Part shown: piece after piece, positions 22,371 through 31,520 of the stretch
Layout of the letters: each line of letters begins with the position of its first letter
How positions within the stretch are numbered: the first letter of the stretch is position 1
DNA from: Microglena sp. YARC
Lineage: Eukaryota > Chlorophyta > Chlorophyceae > Chlamydomonadales > Chlamydomonadaceae
Direction of reading: 5' to 3'
DNA: 64,000 bases
Assembly: GCA_022414725.1 (NCBI GenBank)
Contig: CM039467.1
Location: forward strand, 10,544,513-10,608,512
The notes under the pieces: model-generated
Seen by the model: only the letters and a program-made list of their open reading frames with translations
The model's database searches: none
Told to the model about the DNA's origin: nothing
Translations under genes and position numbers: made by a program

Positions 22371-22528
22371 CTTTGAGAAACGCAATGAACTCAACCCAGA
22401 CTAAAGAGTTGCGCCAGGCTACATCCTTTGAGAAACGCAATGAACTAAACCCAGACTAAAGAGTTGCGCCAGACTACATCCTTTGAGAAACGCAATGAAC
22501 TCAACCCAGACTAAAGAGTTGCGCCAGA
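22371..22528. repeat. 55-bp tandem array, part 2
   Basis: About three further copies of the unit at 18683-19588 continue directly after the TSD of G, so the array was continuous before G was inserted. Confidence 0.95.
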
Positions 22529-22866
22529 ATGAACATACTATGCGAACTCTGCGACTGGACAGTCAACGCAGAATAAACGGTCCACAATCGTCCACGTCCT
22601 GATCCTCTAAATCGACGAGGAAGCGTCTATTATGCGCTACTATCGCAATGCAAAGCATTCAAGTTGGACGTCCGGAAAGCTGCAGTGCGATCGAATTCCG
22701 TCAAAGAGTCCACCCACGTGGCCCTAAGTCACGTGATCACTGAGTCATGCTCTAGGGCGCGGAGCGCCTTCCGTACACCATTAGTCATTAACCTGATAGG
22801 CGCAACTGCGCAACCGAACGGGAACCTTTACGCAACCCCGCGCAAAACGGGTCGTTCCCCGATTGG
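22529..22866 (-). other. Element B leader next to its 5' LTR
   Basis: This is non-coding sequence following the 5' LTR on the - strand. The primer site should start at 22866 (CCAATCGGGG on the - strand), but I could not assign it to a tRNA. Confidence 0.4.
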
Positions 22867-23214
22867 TGTAACAGCTCAGGATGCTCCTTAGCAGCTTGAG
22901 GGGTTAGGCTAGGGAACGTGATGCGTGATGTGAGTTTACGTGTATGTTGATATGAGTGAACTAGCAGAACAAGTAGATGGTTACCTAAGTAGTGGATGTC
23001 GAGTAGCTTGGAAAGAACGTCTTCGTGGTAGGAGTAGAAGGGTTCGTTCCGAGTAGCTCGTGTCTATGTGCGCAACGTGTGCGTTGTGAGAGATGAGGCA
23101 GTACATGGGTATGGTACTGTATCATGTGCGTTCGTCACGTGGCTTACGGGTTAGGTGTACCCGTATGCCTTGCTGGACGGCCAGAGTACCCGTGAAGGGT
23201 TCTGTACCGTTACA
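22867..23214 (-). repeat. Element B 5' LTR
   Basis: Copy of 9802-10149, with one visible difference over 348 bp. The TSD CTAGT follows at 23215-23219. Confidence 0.92.
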
Positions 23215-23219
23215 CTAGT

Positions 23220-24923
23220 GATGTAGAGGCCATGCCTTTTGGGGCATAAGAGAATAGTCTTGGGACCTCTGGCTGTGGGGAGGGAGAGAGTAGCAGCAAC
23301 ACTGGACGCATGGACTTGGAGGTTGGGGCAGAGTCTGTGTGCTGCATGCAGGCTGATGATGTTGACCACGGTCAGGGGTGGGGCAAGGAGCACGTCGTGG
23401 AGTGTGATTAAAGATCCAAGGTGACCCCTGATGGTGGCTTTCCCTTTCTGGAGGCAGAGTAGTGGTGATGCTCCAAGGTCAGCCAGGTGCAGACTAATAG
23501 GCTGGGGGAGATCCTGAATTTCATGCAAGATGGACGGGTTACTGGTGCAGTGGGAGTGGGCTGCACAGTCTAGAATCCATTCTGTCTGGAGGGCTGTCTA
23601 GAACCGGGCATGAGGTGTACTGGCAGTCTGATCCACATTTGCATCATCATCAGAAGTGTCATCACTTGAAACTAGATCTGGCATAGATTCATCTCTTTCT
23701 ATATGACAGGCATTAGTATCAGTTATGGGTCCAAAGAAAGCAGTGTCATCCATGGGAGCATGTGGGGTAGACAGGGGTGTGGACTTGCCTCTTGAGTCAG
23801 CAAACTGGAGGGGCTGTGGTTCATCAGTTGTCAAGGCCATGAAGTTGTGCTCATCCTCATTGTCTGTGTTGGACTGGGAGGTGGAACATGCATCATCTGC
23901 AACATGGGCATGCCCACGTCTATCTCGGCGGCTCTTTGGGTCTCTGGTAGATGCTCTGCTGTCTCTCCTAGGTGACTTGGATTTGCTGGAGGACCTCCTG
24001 GCTGCATCCTTGGGGGGTGATGGGATGGGGATCCCCGACGTGCAGATGTGGATGAGAACGGAGGGGGCCTGTACTTCAGTTCTGTGGAGGGACTGGTGCA
24101 AGTTATGGAGTTGTGCCCAAAACCATTGCAGTTCCAGCAAGTCATCTGGGTAGATGGGAGACGGTCCTTCCTTGGGCGGCCGTGGAAAGCAGCAGCTGCC
24201 ATGTGCTCAGTCTCTTCTGGGGAGATGGTAGATGAGTCTGAGATTTGGTTTGAGACTTGGTACCTGATGATTTGAGTATGGAAGGAAGCAAAGTCAGGGC
24301 AGACAGAGTTGTGGAATGAGAATCTGAATACATTGTATTCTGGACGAGGTGCAAGGCCTTGGAACAATTATGCTGAGGAATGCAGGGATGGAGGTGTTGC
24401 TGACCCCATTCACTTGGGGAAGCAAGGTATAGAGCTCATAGCTGCGAGAGAGGTAGACTTGTAGTGACTCAGTGGGTGTCATGCTGAGGTTATATATGGA
24501 TCTCACTGCCCCTGTTTCCAGGTCAGAGTTCCGTTCTCCATATGAGAGTTTGAGGAACCTGTAGGCTTTAGCGGCAACGTTAGTGTTAGCAAGGATGGCC
24601 TGTTGGATAGGTTCGGAGCAGTGTTTGAGGATCTCATTCAGGGCAACAGCATTCTTTACCATGTTGATGGGGTAGGAAACAGCACGAGCCGCAATAACTG
24701 CATTATCGTGGCCCGCATTCGGATAATGAGACTCCTCCAATGGGTATCCGTCGGCATCTGCTGGCTCATCGGCGGGGACAATGGCTTTCGCTGCCTCAAT
24801 GGCAACGGAGATGCACCCCGGGTGGGATCTGAGGTGACGGAGGAGGTAGGGTCTAAACTTGTGCCATGGGACAGCAGGCGTGCCGTCGAAGATGAGTGCA
24901 GGGGGCTTGACTGGAGTCGCCAT
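23220..24923 (-). pseudogene. Element C gag-protease
   Basis: The frame starting MATPVKPPALIFDGTPAVPW at 24923 is a Copia-type Gag, with the LKLSYGER and SMTPTESLQVYLSR region near residues 140-170. A frameshift near 24370 leads to a frame with the zinc knuckle CWNCNGFGHNSITC (C-X2-C-X4-H-X4-C, about 24100-24145). Another shift leads to an Arg/Ser-rich then acidic linker and then the protease: WILDCAAHSHCT (usually W-LDSGAS-H), LADLG and LLAPPLTVVNIISLH, ending near 23230 with GLYITS. The catalytic motif reads DCA instead of DSG/DTG, which would inactivate it. B interrupts the element just after this point. Confidence 0.82.
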
Positions 24924-25507
24924 GATGTCTGTCGCGGCGCTGGGGTCTTGGGGTCTTGGTCGTCACACCGGGTTAATAAACCGGCCTGTGGGTAATCCGG
25001 GTGTGAAGCTTGTCGGGCTTCAGTCTTGGGTGTGCGGTTCGGAGGGAGTCGTGAGGGAGTGTTGACAACAAAGGGGGAACCAAATGGGTCCTGTTGGTCT
25101 GTAATGGTGGAGATAGTAGCAGGAAAGGGGAGGGGGGGGGGGGGGGGGGGGGGTACGATGGTGTGCAGGGTTGATACTCCGTGGCACAAGCAATCTGTAG
25201 GGGATTGCGCAACGCTGTGTGTGATCTGATGAGTGTGCAACTCACGTCGAAGATCTACTCAGACTCCTGGACTGCGTCTACGTTTCGTCTGTGACGGATG
25301 GTAGAGACAACGGGAGAGTTATGTGGGCAGTAGACGAGGCAGCGCAGGTTAGATTTATCACGTGAATACGTAGACAATCCAGGGCCAAAAGCAGTACTCA
25401 AGCCGTCGAGCTAGTCTGAGGGAAAACTGTCACCTTGTGCAGGGCTGAAGATCCACTTGGCACGGGCGCAGGGGCGCTGTCTGCGGGTACTGGTCGGGCC
25501 GATAACC
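24924..25507 (-). other. Element C leader with poly-G run
   Basis: This lies between the 5' LTR and gag on the - strand. A run of about 22 G (with one A-free stretch) at 25131-25153 falls here. Upstream frames on both sides of the run are open but Pro-rich and without motifs. The primer site is expected at 25490-25507. Confidence 0.5.
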
Positions 25508-25727
25508 TTTCAATCGATAGAGTAGTTACACAGTGAAGACTGAAGAGCAGATGTCTTATCATCGCAACTCGTGCGGCTACATAGAAAAGGAAGTCCTCAG
25601 GAAGATTCCGAAGACACGTGCAGGCCATAGCTAGCATATGGCCTGGCGGCAGGCAACCCGGGTCCTGGAGCCACAGGACCACGCGTGCGCTATGCCAACT
25701 CAGTGTCCGACGCAACGGACAATAACA
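25508..25727 (-). repeat. Element C 5' LTR
   Basis: This uninterrupted 220-bp LTR matches 224-361 plus 7831-7912. It preserves the site (CATATGGCCTGGCGGCAGG) into which element A jumped in the other LTR. Confidence 0.9.
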
Positions 25728-25787
25728 ATCAGGCTCAACTGGATTCCAACTGCTGCAAACATGGCTGAAATATTTACCAAGGCCCTC
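25728..25787 (+). pseudogene. Copia RNase H fragment, part 2 of 3 (element D)
   Basis: RLNWIPTAANMAEIFTKAL is the conserved C-terminal motif (ADIFTK) of Copia RNase H. It continues the fragment ending at 223 and is cut at 25787 by element E. The TSD of E is CCCTC (25783-25787). Confidence 0.88.
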
Positions 25788-26119
25788 TGTGAGCGGCGAG
25801 CTCACCCACAGTTCGGTCTAACCACACGGTGGTGGGTAGGGTATCCCGGATACCTTAGACCCGACTGAACTGTACGAACCCTAGACTGTTGCCTTGCAAC
25901 GACAGGCCCTTTGGATCCGTGGATAGGACCAGAGGGCAGCTAGGGCCGGGTACCTTGTAACACAAGGCAGGATGTCCTTACTAAGCTGACGAGCCAAGTA
26001 ACCTGCCGAGGTGTTGTTGACAGTTGTTATCCCGACAGCTATTAACACTGGGCTCATCCCCAGCATCAAGGTTGATTGCATTAGTTAAGCCTCGTTAGTA
26101 CGTTCTATTATTGCTTACA
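25788..26119 (+). repeat. Element E 5' LTR
   Basis: Direct copy of 31095-31426. Starts TGTGAGCGGCG and ends ATTGCTTACA. Confidence 0.95.
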
Positions 26120-26151
26120 GTTTGGTGAAGGCGGAGTCTTTTCTTTTCCAT

Positions 26152-27250
26152 ATGACTACCGAGCCTATGGAGTCCGAAATCCCCCTTCCGCATATTCCCG
26201 ATGATGCCACGCCGGCACAGGCATTAATGGCGGCATTGGGCTATCTGCGTCAGACAGTCACTCACGACGTCGATGCTGCAGTACGCGCCGCCCTTCTGCG
26301 GGTGCCAGCAAGTCCAGACACCAACCGGGTGAGTGGAGGAGGTTCAGGTCAAGCTTCTGAGCTCACTGATTCCCGATCCCGTCGAATGATTTATGGTGCC
26401 CCTCGCATTCCACCCCCATTACCTTGGTCGGGTGATAATGCGAAGGAAGCGCACGCCAGCGCATGGTGGAACACTCTTGAAAATTATGCACGCCTGTATG
26501 ATCACGACATGATCGATGCTCTGCCTAACTTTTTCACGCGAGCAGCTTCGAACTGGTACACCCAGTTGTGCGTGGCTTTCCCAAGACTCACTTGGGAAGA
26601 AACTCACATGAAATTTCTGGACGTCTACGACCCACGAGCACGAGCACAAGGCGGACAACATGCGCGAGCGTCTGCTTAGCAACAAGGTGCAGATGACATC
26701 GACTGTCACCATCTACGCACAAATTTTTCAGACATCTGTTCGCGAAGCAGGGGGCATGGGGGAAATGGACCAGATTATCCTTTTCCGCAAAGGTCTGACA
26801 GCGCCTATCGAGCTGAAATGCCGCACAGATACAGTTGGTAACCCGTTCAAGTCCGTCTCACAGATAATACAACACGCGATGGCTATGGAGAGGCAGATCG
26901 TTGGGGCGTCCAATATCTCAGACGAACTGTCTGTGGCCCAAATCGAAAGGAATGAGCTCTCTGCAGCCCAAATGCAACGGCAAAAGAGCCAACAATGGCA
27001 ATCTCGCGACCGCAATGGCAATGGCAAACGGCCAGCGTTCCCACCTCCTCCTCACGCGAACATGAAGAGGGAGAAGCAGACTCATTTGTCCTGGGTCACT
27101 GCGAAAGGCTGGACTGGCCCTAACAATCGGCCTCACACTCAAGAGACTATTGATAGGGCTACTGCGAACGACTTGTGCTTCCGGTGTGGCACGAAGCGAG
27201 TTTATGGTCGTGGTTGCCCCAAATGCCCACCTGGGGACAGACGCAAATAG
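26152..27250 (+). pseudogene. Element E gag (one frameshift)
   Basis: The frame from MTTEPMESEIPLPH (26152; an upstream in-frame ATG lies at 26122) runs to 26679. It contains the capsid-like SAWWNTLENYARLYDHD and SNWYTQLC region. At about 26640 the homologous reading passes to the frame of 26660-27250, with YAQIFQTSVREAGGMGE and IILFRKGLTAPIE, typical of the Gypsy capsid end. A cysteine cluster near the end, CFRCGTKRVYGRGCPKC, takes the place of the CCHC knuckle but lacks the histidine. The overlap of the two frames is only about 20 bp. It is either a mutation, an assembly indel or a ribosomal shift. Confidence 0.8.
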
Positions 27251-27396
27251 GAGGTTGGGGGGGGAAATGTGTGTGCTTCACAATGCTGCTTCACTGATGC
27301 TAACTTTTCCCCGTATCCCCCACCACCTCACGAGCACCCGAGCTCACTGCCAGGTCCGCCTCTCCCGGGTCCACCCCTGCCAGGACCCCCACCGCC

Positions 27397-30300
27397 GTGT
27401 CCGCCCCCCTTGAGATCCTCACCGCCAACGCAGCATGCCTTTTGGCTCCAGAGGATTCGGCCCACTTCTCGGCCCGTCTGTTTGGGTGCGAGGGACGAGT
27501 CTTAATTGACTCTGGGGCCTGTTCTGTGTTCGTCAATCAGAAATATCTGATTGCGAATGGTATTGCTACGTTCGAGGGGACACCAGTGAAGGTTCGAGTG
27601 GCTGATGGTTCGTTGGCCATTACCAACTTGCGCTGCGATTTTGTTCTTGACCTGGGTCAGCACCGATCCCGGGTCAGAGCCTATGTGCTGCCCGATTTAG
27701 GATCAGATGACACGGCTGCTTTGTTGGGTAGATCGTGGATGAAGCAGGCAGGGTGCATGGTTGGGAATGAGGGTCCTCGGCTACGGGCTTGCATGCACAC
27801 GCTGAAACGGGGGACAGTCTCCATAGACTCAGATCGCATTCCCTCGGTTCCTCACTCCTCACTAGAGTTGGTTACGTACTGCCTTGCTAGGGTTGCTGAC
27901 GCATCCACGACTCCCGGCCTCCTCTCGATCAAGAAGTTACGAAAGCTTCTGCGTCGCACACGAGATCTGAACGCTTTTGAGGTGACAGTTCGTTCCCTCG
28001 ACGAGGATGATGACCGGCTCATCGAGATCCTAGAGGCAGCACGTGCTGACCTGCATACGGCTTTGCGCAACGGCCGGGCGGTGCAGGGGTTCGAAACTGA
28101 CTTTGCTACGGTGTTCACAGAGAGTAACGTGCTCCCTGATAAACGCGACACACCGGAGGCATGCCCTCTCGAGGATGGGGCGCGGCCCCAGTTCCGAAAT
28201 GGTTTCAGACTTTCGCCGGCAGAGCTAGAAATGGTAGAGACTCAGGTTCGAGACCTCCTAGCTAAAGGCTTTATCAGCCCAAGTTCGAGTCCATGGGGAG
28301 CACCAGTGCTCTTCGTGGCAAAGCCAGATGGTACGTACAGAATGGCAATAGATTACCGCCAGCTCAACCGCGTCACGATTGCCAACCGATATCCTCTGCC
28401 AAGGATTGACGACATCTTCGACAAAGTCAAAGGGGGCAAGGTTTTCTCCAACCTGGACCTCCGAAATGCGTACCACAACGTCCGACTGCACGCTTCCGAC
28501 GTCCCAAAAACGGCATTTGTAACTCCGATGGGACTCTATGAGTTCAACGTGCTCCCGTTTGGCTTGGCGAACGCACCTGCGGTGTTCACCAAGGTCATGA
28601 ATGATGTTTTCCGCGATATGATCGGTGTCTTTGTGGTTGTCTACCTCGATGACATCCTGATCTTTAGTTCGAACGAAGCAGACCACGAAGGCCACGTGCG
28701 CCAGGTTCTCCAACGCTTAAAGGACAACAAGTTGTACCTCAAGCGCGAAAAATGCAGATTTTTCCAGGCGGAAGTCAAGTTCCTGGGTCATGTGCTCTCG
28801 GGTGACGGTGTGCGCGCAAACGAGGTCAAGATCCAGTCTGTACGTGACTGGCCTGTTCCTACGACTTCGAAAGCAGTACAGAAATTCCTCGGACTGGCTA
28901 ACTTTTTCAGGAAGTTCGTCCAAGGTTTTTCCTCCCTCGCAGCACCGCTTACCGAGATCTCGAACGGCAACCTCAAAGGTGCTGCGTTCACTAGTGCATG
29001 GACTCCATCTTGCACGAAATTGTTCGAAGGTATCAAGCACTCCTTGACTCACGCACCAGTTCTGGTCCACCCTGACCCAAAACTGCGGTACAGAGCGGTT
29101 GCAGATGCATCAGTAGTTGGTACCGGTGGCGTTTTGTTTCAGGCGGATCGCCCAATCGCGTACTTCAGTCACAAGCTGACTGCAGCTGAGCGCAACTACT
29201 CCACATGTGAACAAGAGTTGCTCGCGATTTACCTTGCATTGAAAGAGTGGAGGTGCTACCTTGAAGGTTGTACTGCTGGATTCGATCTAGACACAGATCA
29301 CGAGCCCCTGATCTATCTCAGATCACAGCCTATCCTCTCTCGCAAGCAAGCTCGGATCATGGAATTCCTCTCCAGGTTTGGGAACATGAAGTGGAAACAC
29401 ATAGCGGGACGAACAAACGTGGCTGATCCGTTAAGTCGCCACCCCACCTTCGAGGCGCTAACCTGCCTAGTGGTCCAGCGGTTACACGAGGACGATCCTG
29501 CCCATGAACGTGATCTGGTTACGGATATCAAAGCAGCATACGAGGCTGATGTTTGGTTTGATAACCCCCGGAACACCCAATTCCTTCGCAAAACGAGCGC
29601 TGGATTGTGGGTTGGTACGGATAGATCCCGACGCTATGCCAGCCCTGGACAGATTGTAGTGCCCAACGGGAACTCCCTCAAGGCACGGCTCTTGCATGCG
29701 TTCCATGACCTTGACCGAGCGGGTCACTTCGGCATTGACCCCACGTTTGAGGCCATTAGCCGCTCATACTGGTGGCCTGCCATGCGATTAGATGTTACAG
29801 ATTACGTCCGATCTTGTGACTCGTGCCAACGTACGAAGGCCGCCCGCCAGAAGGCTTACGGGTCACTCCAACCCCTTCCGATTCCAGCGAGAAAATGGCA
29901 GTCCATATCCATGGATTTCATCACTGGGTTGCCTAAGCGGGGTCCGCATGGGTTTGATGCGATTCTCGTTGTAGTCGATCGGCTTACGAAGATGGTGAAA
30001 CTGGCCGCCTGCCACACCACTGATTCTGCCGAACGTACTGCCAACGTTTTTCACGAGAAAGTTTTGTGTGACTTTGGCATCCCTGAATCTATCGTCTCAG
30101 ACAGGGATGTTCGATTTACAAGTCTTTTCTGGAAGTCCATGTGTTCGTTAACTACCACAGCACGCCTCATGTCCACCGCTTTCCATCCTCAAACTGATGG
30201 TCAAACTGAACGTGCCAATCAGGTTCTCGAAGACGCACTACGAGCCTTCACGAATGAGAAGCAGAAGGACTGGCCTTCTCTACTTCCCAACGCTCAGTTT

Positions 30301-31083
30301 GCTATCAACAACGCTTTCAATCGGAGTATCCAGGACACACCTTTCCACTTGATGTATGGGCAACATCCTCGGGTAGCGCTTCAGCCATCGGATGTGCATA
30401 ATGTGGATACCTCGGCGAAGTCTTGGGTTGAGCAAATGGATGACGCTGTCGCAAGCGCCCGCCGTCACTTGCTGGCTGCACAGGACCGATATAAATCCTA
30501 TGCAGACCGCAAACGCCGCCCTATCAACTTGAAGGTTGGCCAGCATGTCATGCTCTCGGCCAAGAACCTTAAGTACTGGCCGGGGCTTGCCCGCAAGCTC
30601 CTCCCTCGCTTCGTTGGACCATACCCCATCTCTCACGTAATCGAAAAGGGGGGTGAGACTGTTGCAGTAACACTCACTCTCCCGGACAGCTGGAAGATCC
30701 ACCCCACGTTCCACGTGTCGTTGGTGAAACCGTACTTTCCTGGAGATTCACTTCCTGAGGTGCGTCCCAGCCCGTTCCGTACTGAGGTGTGTGTTCAGGT
30801 TTATGAGATCGCACGTGTAGTGAGCCACAAGTTTGTAGCCAGCCAGCTGCAATACTTTGTGCAGTGGTTACACTCGGATAACGCGTTCTCATGGGAATCA
30901 GCTGTTAGCCTAGCTGATTTCTGCCCGCTTCAAATCAAAGAATACTGGCACACTGTCCCCGCGGACAAGTGGCCCTCAGTAGCTCTTCCATTTGAAGCAC
31001 CCGCCGCCTCTCAAGGTGATCGAGTCAACGGACAAGATCCACTCAGACGGAGTGCCAGACTTCAGGGGAAGCCTGGGTCTTGA
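27397..31083 (+). CDS. Element E pol: protease-RT-RNase H-integrase-chromodomain polyprotein
   Basis: One open frame of 1228 codons. Protease: VLIDSGACSVFVNQKY (about residues 35-50), with the LLGRSWM C-terminal part. Reverse transcriptase: MAIDYRQLNRVTIANRYPLP, LDLRNAYHNVRL and the catalytic VVYLDDILIF (about 410-420). RNase H: VADASVVGTGGVLFQADRP, with ELLAIYLALKEW and TDHEPL. Integrase: HFGIDPTFEAISRSYWWP with CDSCQ (zinc site), then MDFITGLP, SDRDVRFTS and TAFHPQTDGQTERANQ. The end, YFVQWLHSDNAFSWES, resembles a chromodomain. Length and order match intact Gypsy pol. The ATG lies 146 bp after gag in a different frame, so expression would need readthrough, reinitiation or a shift. Confidence 0.95.
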   Translation: MSAPLEILTANAACLLAPEDSAHFSARLFGCEGRVLIDSGACSVFVNQKYLIANGIATFEGTPVKVRVADGSLAITNLRCDFVLDLGQHRSRVRAYVLPDLGSDDTAALLGRSWMKQAGCMVGNEGPRLRACMHTLKRGTVSIDSDRIPSVPHSSLELVTYCLARVADASTTPGLLSIKKLRKLLRRTRDLNAFEVTVRSLDEDDDRLIEILEAARADLHTALRNGRAVQGFETDFATVFTESNVLPDKRDTPEACPLEDGARPQFRNGFRLSPAELEMVETQVRDLLAKGFISPSSSPWGAPVLFVAKPDGTYRMAIDYRQLNRVTIANRYPLPRIDDIFDKVKGGKVFSNLDLRNAYHNVRLHASDVPKTAFVTPMGLYEFNVLPFGLANAPAVFTKVMNDVFRDMIGVFVVVYLDDILIFSSNEADHEGHVRQVLQRLKDNKLYLKREKCRFFQAEVKFLGHVLSGDGVRANEVKIQSVRDWPVPTTSKAVQKFLGLANFFRKFVQGFSSLAAPLTEISNGNLKGAAFTSAWTPSCTKLFEGIKHSLTHAPVLVHPDPKLRYRAVADASVVGTGGVLFQADRPIAYFSHKLTAAERNYSTCEQELLAIYLALKEWRCYLEGCTAGFDLDTDHEPLIYLRSQPILSRKQARIMEFLSRFGNMKWKHIAGRTNVADPLSRHPTFEALTCLVVQRLHEDDPAHERDLVTDIKAAYEADVWFDNPRNTQFLRKTSAGLWVGTDRSRRYASPGQIVVPNGNSLKARLLHAFHDLDRAGHFGIDPTFEAISRSYWWPAMRLDVTDYVRSCDSCQRTKAARQKAYGSLQPLPIPARKWQSISMDFITGLPKRGPHGFDAILVVVDRLTKMVKLAACHTTDSAERTANVFHEKVLCDFGIPESIVSDRDVRFTSLFWKSMCSLTTTARLMSTAFHPQTDGQTERANQVLEDALRAFTNEKQKDWPSLLPNAQFAINNAFNRSIQDTPFHLMYGQHPRVALQPSDVHNVDTSAKSWVEQMDDAVASARRHLLAAQDRYKSYADRKRRPINLKVGQHVMLSAKNLKYWPGLARKLLPRFVGPYPISHVIEKGGETVAVTLTLPDSWKIHPTFHVSLVKPYFPGDSLPEVRPSPFRTEVCVQVYEIARVVSHKFVASQLQYFVQWLHSDNAFSWESAVSLADFCPLQIKEYWHTVPADKWPSVALPFEAPAASQGDRVNGQDPLRRSARLQGKPGS

Positions 31084-31094
31084 GAGGGGGGAAG

Positions 31095-31426
31095 TGGGAG
31101 CGGCGAGCTCACCCACAGTTCGGTCTAACCACACGGTGGTGGGTAGGGTATCCCGGATACCTTAGACCCGACTGAACTGTACGAACCCTAGACTGTTGCC
31201 TTGCAACGACAGGCCCTTTGGATCCGTGGATAGGACCAGAGGGCAGCTAGGGCCGGGTACCTTGTAACACAAGGCAGGATGTCCTTACTAAGCTGACGAG
31301 CCAAGTAACCTGCCGAGGTGTTGTTGACAGTTGTTATCACGACAGCTATTAACACTGGGCTCATCCCCAGCATCAAGGTTGATTGCATTAGTTAAGCCTC
31401 GTTAGTACGTTCTATTATTGCTTACA
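31095..31426 (+). repeat. Element E 3' LTR
   Basis: Direct copy of 25788-26119. It is followed by the TSD CCCTC at 31427-31431. Confidence 0.95.
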
Positions 31427-31520
31427 CCCTCCCCAGAATTAAATTTTGTGACTTTAGGGCAAAAATTGGGTGCCATGGGAATGCATCCAAGGCATGAGCT
31501 TCCCTCATCTGCCATTTCCT
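31427..31520 (+). pseudogene. Copia RNase H fragment, part 3 of 3 (element D)
   Basis: After the TSD the Copia frame resumes as PRIKFCDFRAKIGCHGNASKA and a stop, the usual short tail after ADIFTKAL. A TATAAATACC box near 31634 suggests that the 3' LTR of D follows, but its borders cannot be fixed because the 5' copy is outside the window. Confidence 0.75.

Larger units (their letters stand above)
9802..23214 (-). mobile_element. Element B: rearranged Ty3/Gypsy chromovirus-like element
   Basis: B has 348-bp LTRs at 9802-10149 (3') and 22867-23214 (5'). They are identical by eye except for one base near the end, and a perfect 5-bp TSD (CTAGT) flanks them. A polypurine tract (GGAGGGGGGGAG on the - strand) adjoins the 3' LTR. 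On the - strand the order is leader with a 55-bp array (invaded by G), gag starting near 17711, repeated gag modules, protease, a deleted reverse transcriptase, RNase H, integrase and chromodomain. Stops and deletions show it cannot make its own enzymes. Near-identical LTRs show it moved recently, so it was probably mobilised by an intact relative. Confidence 0.9.
224..25727 (-). mobile_element. Element C: non-autonomous Copia-type LTR retrotransposon
   Basis: C is bounded by 220-bp LTRs. The right copy, 25508-25727, is its 5' LTR. The left copy is split by element A into 224-361 and 7831-7912. I count about ten differences between the copies. On the - strand the LTR begins TGTTATTG and ends near CGATTGAAA, so the 3' end is not the usual CA. 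A G-rich polypurine tract lies next to the 3' LTR (7914-7921 as C's on the + strand), and a possible primer site follows the 5' LTR (about 25490-25507). Inside are a gag-protease region (23220-25245) and one other ORF (8620-9738). No integrase, reverse transcriptase or RNase H domain is seen, so C probably moved with enzymes from another element. It was later invaded by A and B. Confidence 0.85.
25788..31426 (+). mobile_element. Element E: near-intact Ty3/Gypsy retrotransposon
   Basis: E has 332-bp LTRs at 25788-26119 and 31095-31426, with two differences visible (third base, and CCCGACAG/CACGACAG). The TSD CCCTC is at 25783-25787 and 31427-31431. The polypurine tract GAGAGGGGGGAAG precedes the 3' LTR. 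Inside are gag (one frameshift) and a single uninterrupted pol frame with protease, reverse transcriptase, RNase H, integrase and a chromodomain-like end. This is the most recent and best preserved autonomous element in the first stack. If the gag frameshift is a sequencing error or a programmed shift, it may still be mobile. Confidence 0.95.

Noticed and set aside
18683..22528. CRISPR-like array (regular repeats).
   Set aside because: Units are contiguous 55-bp copies without unique spacers, in a eukaryotic retrotransposon leader.
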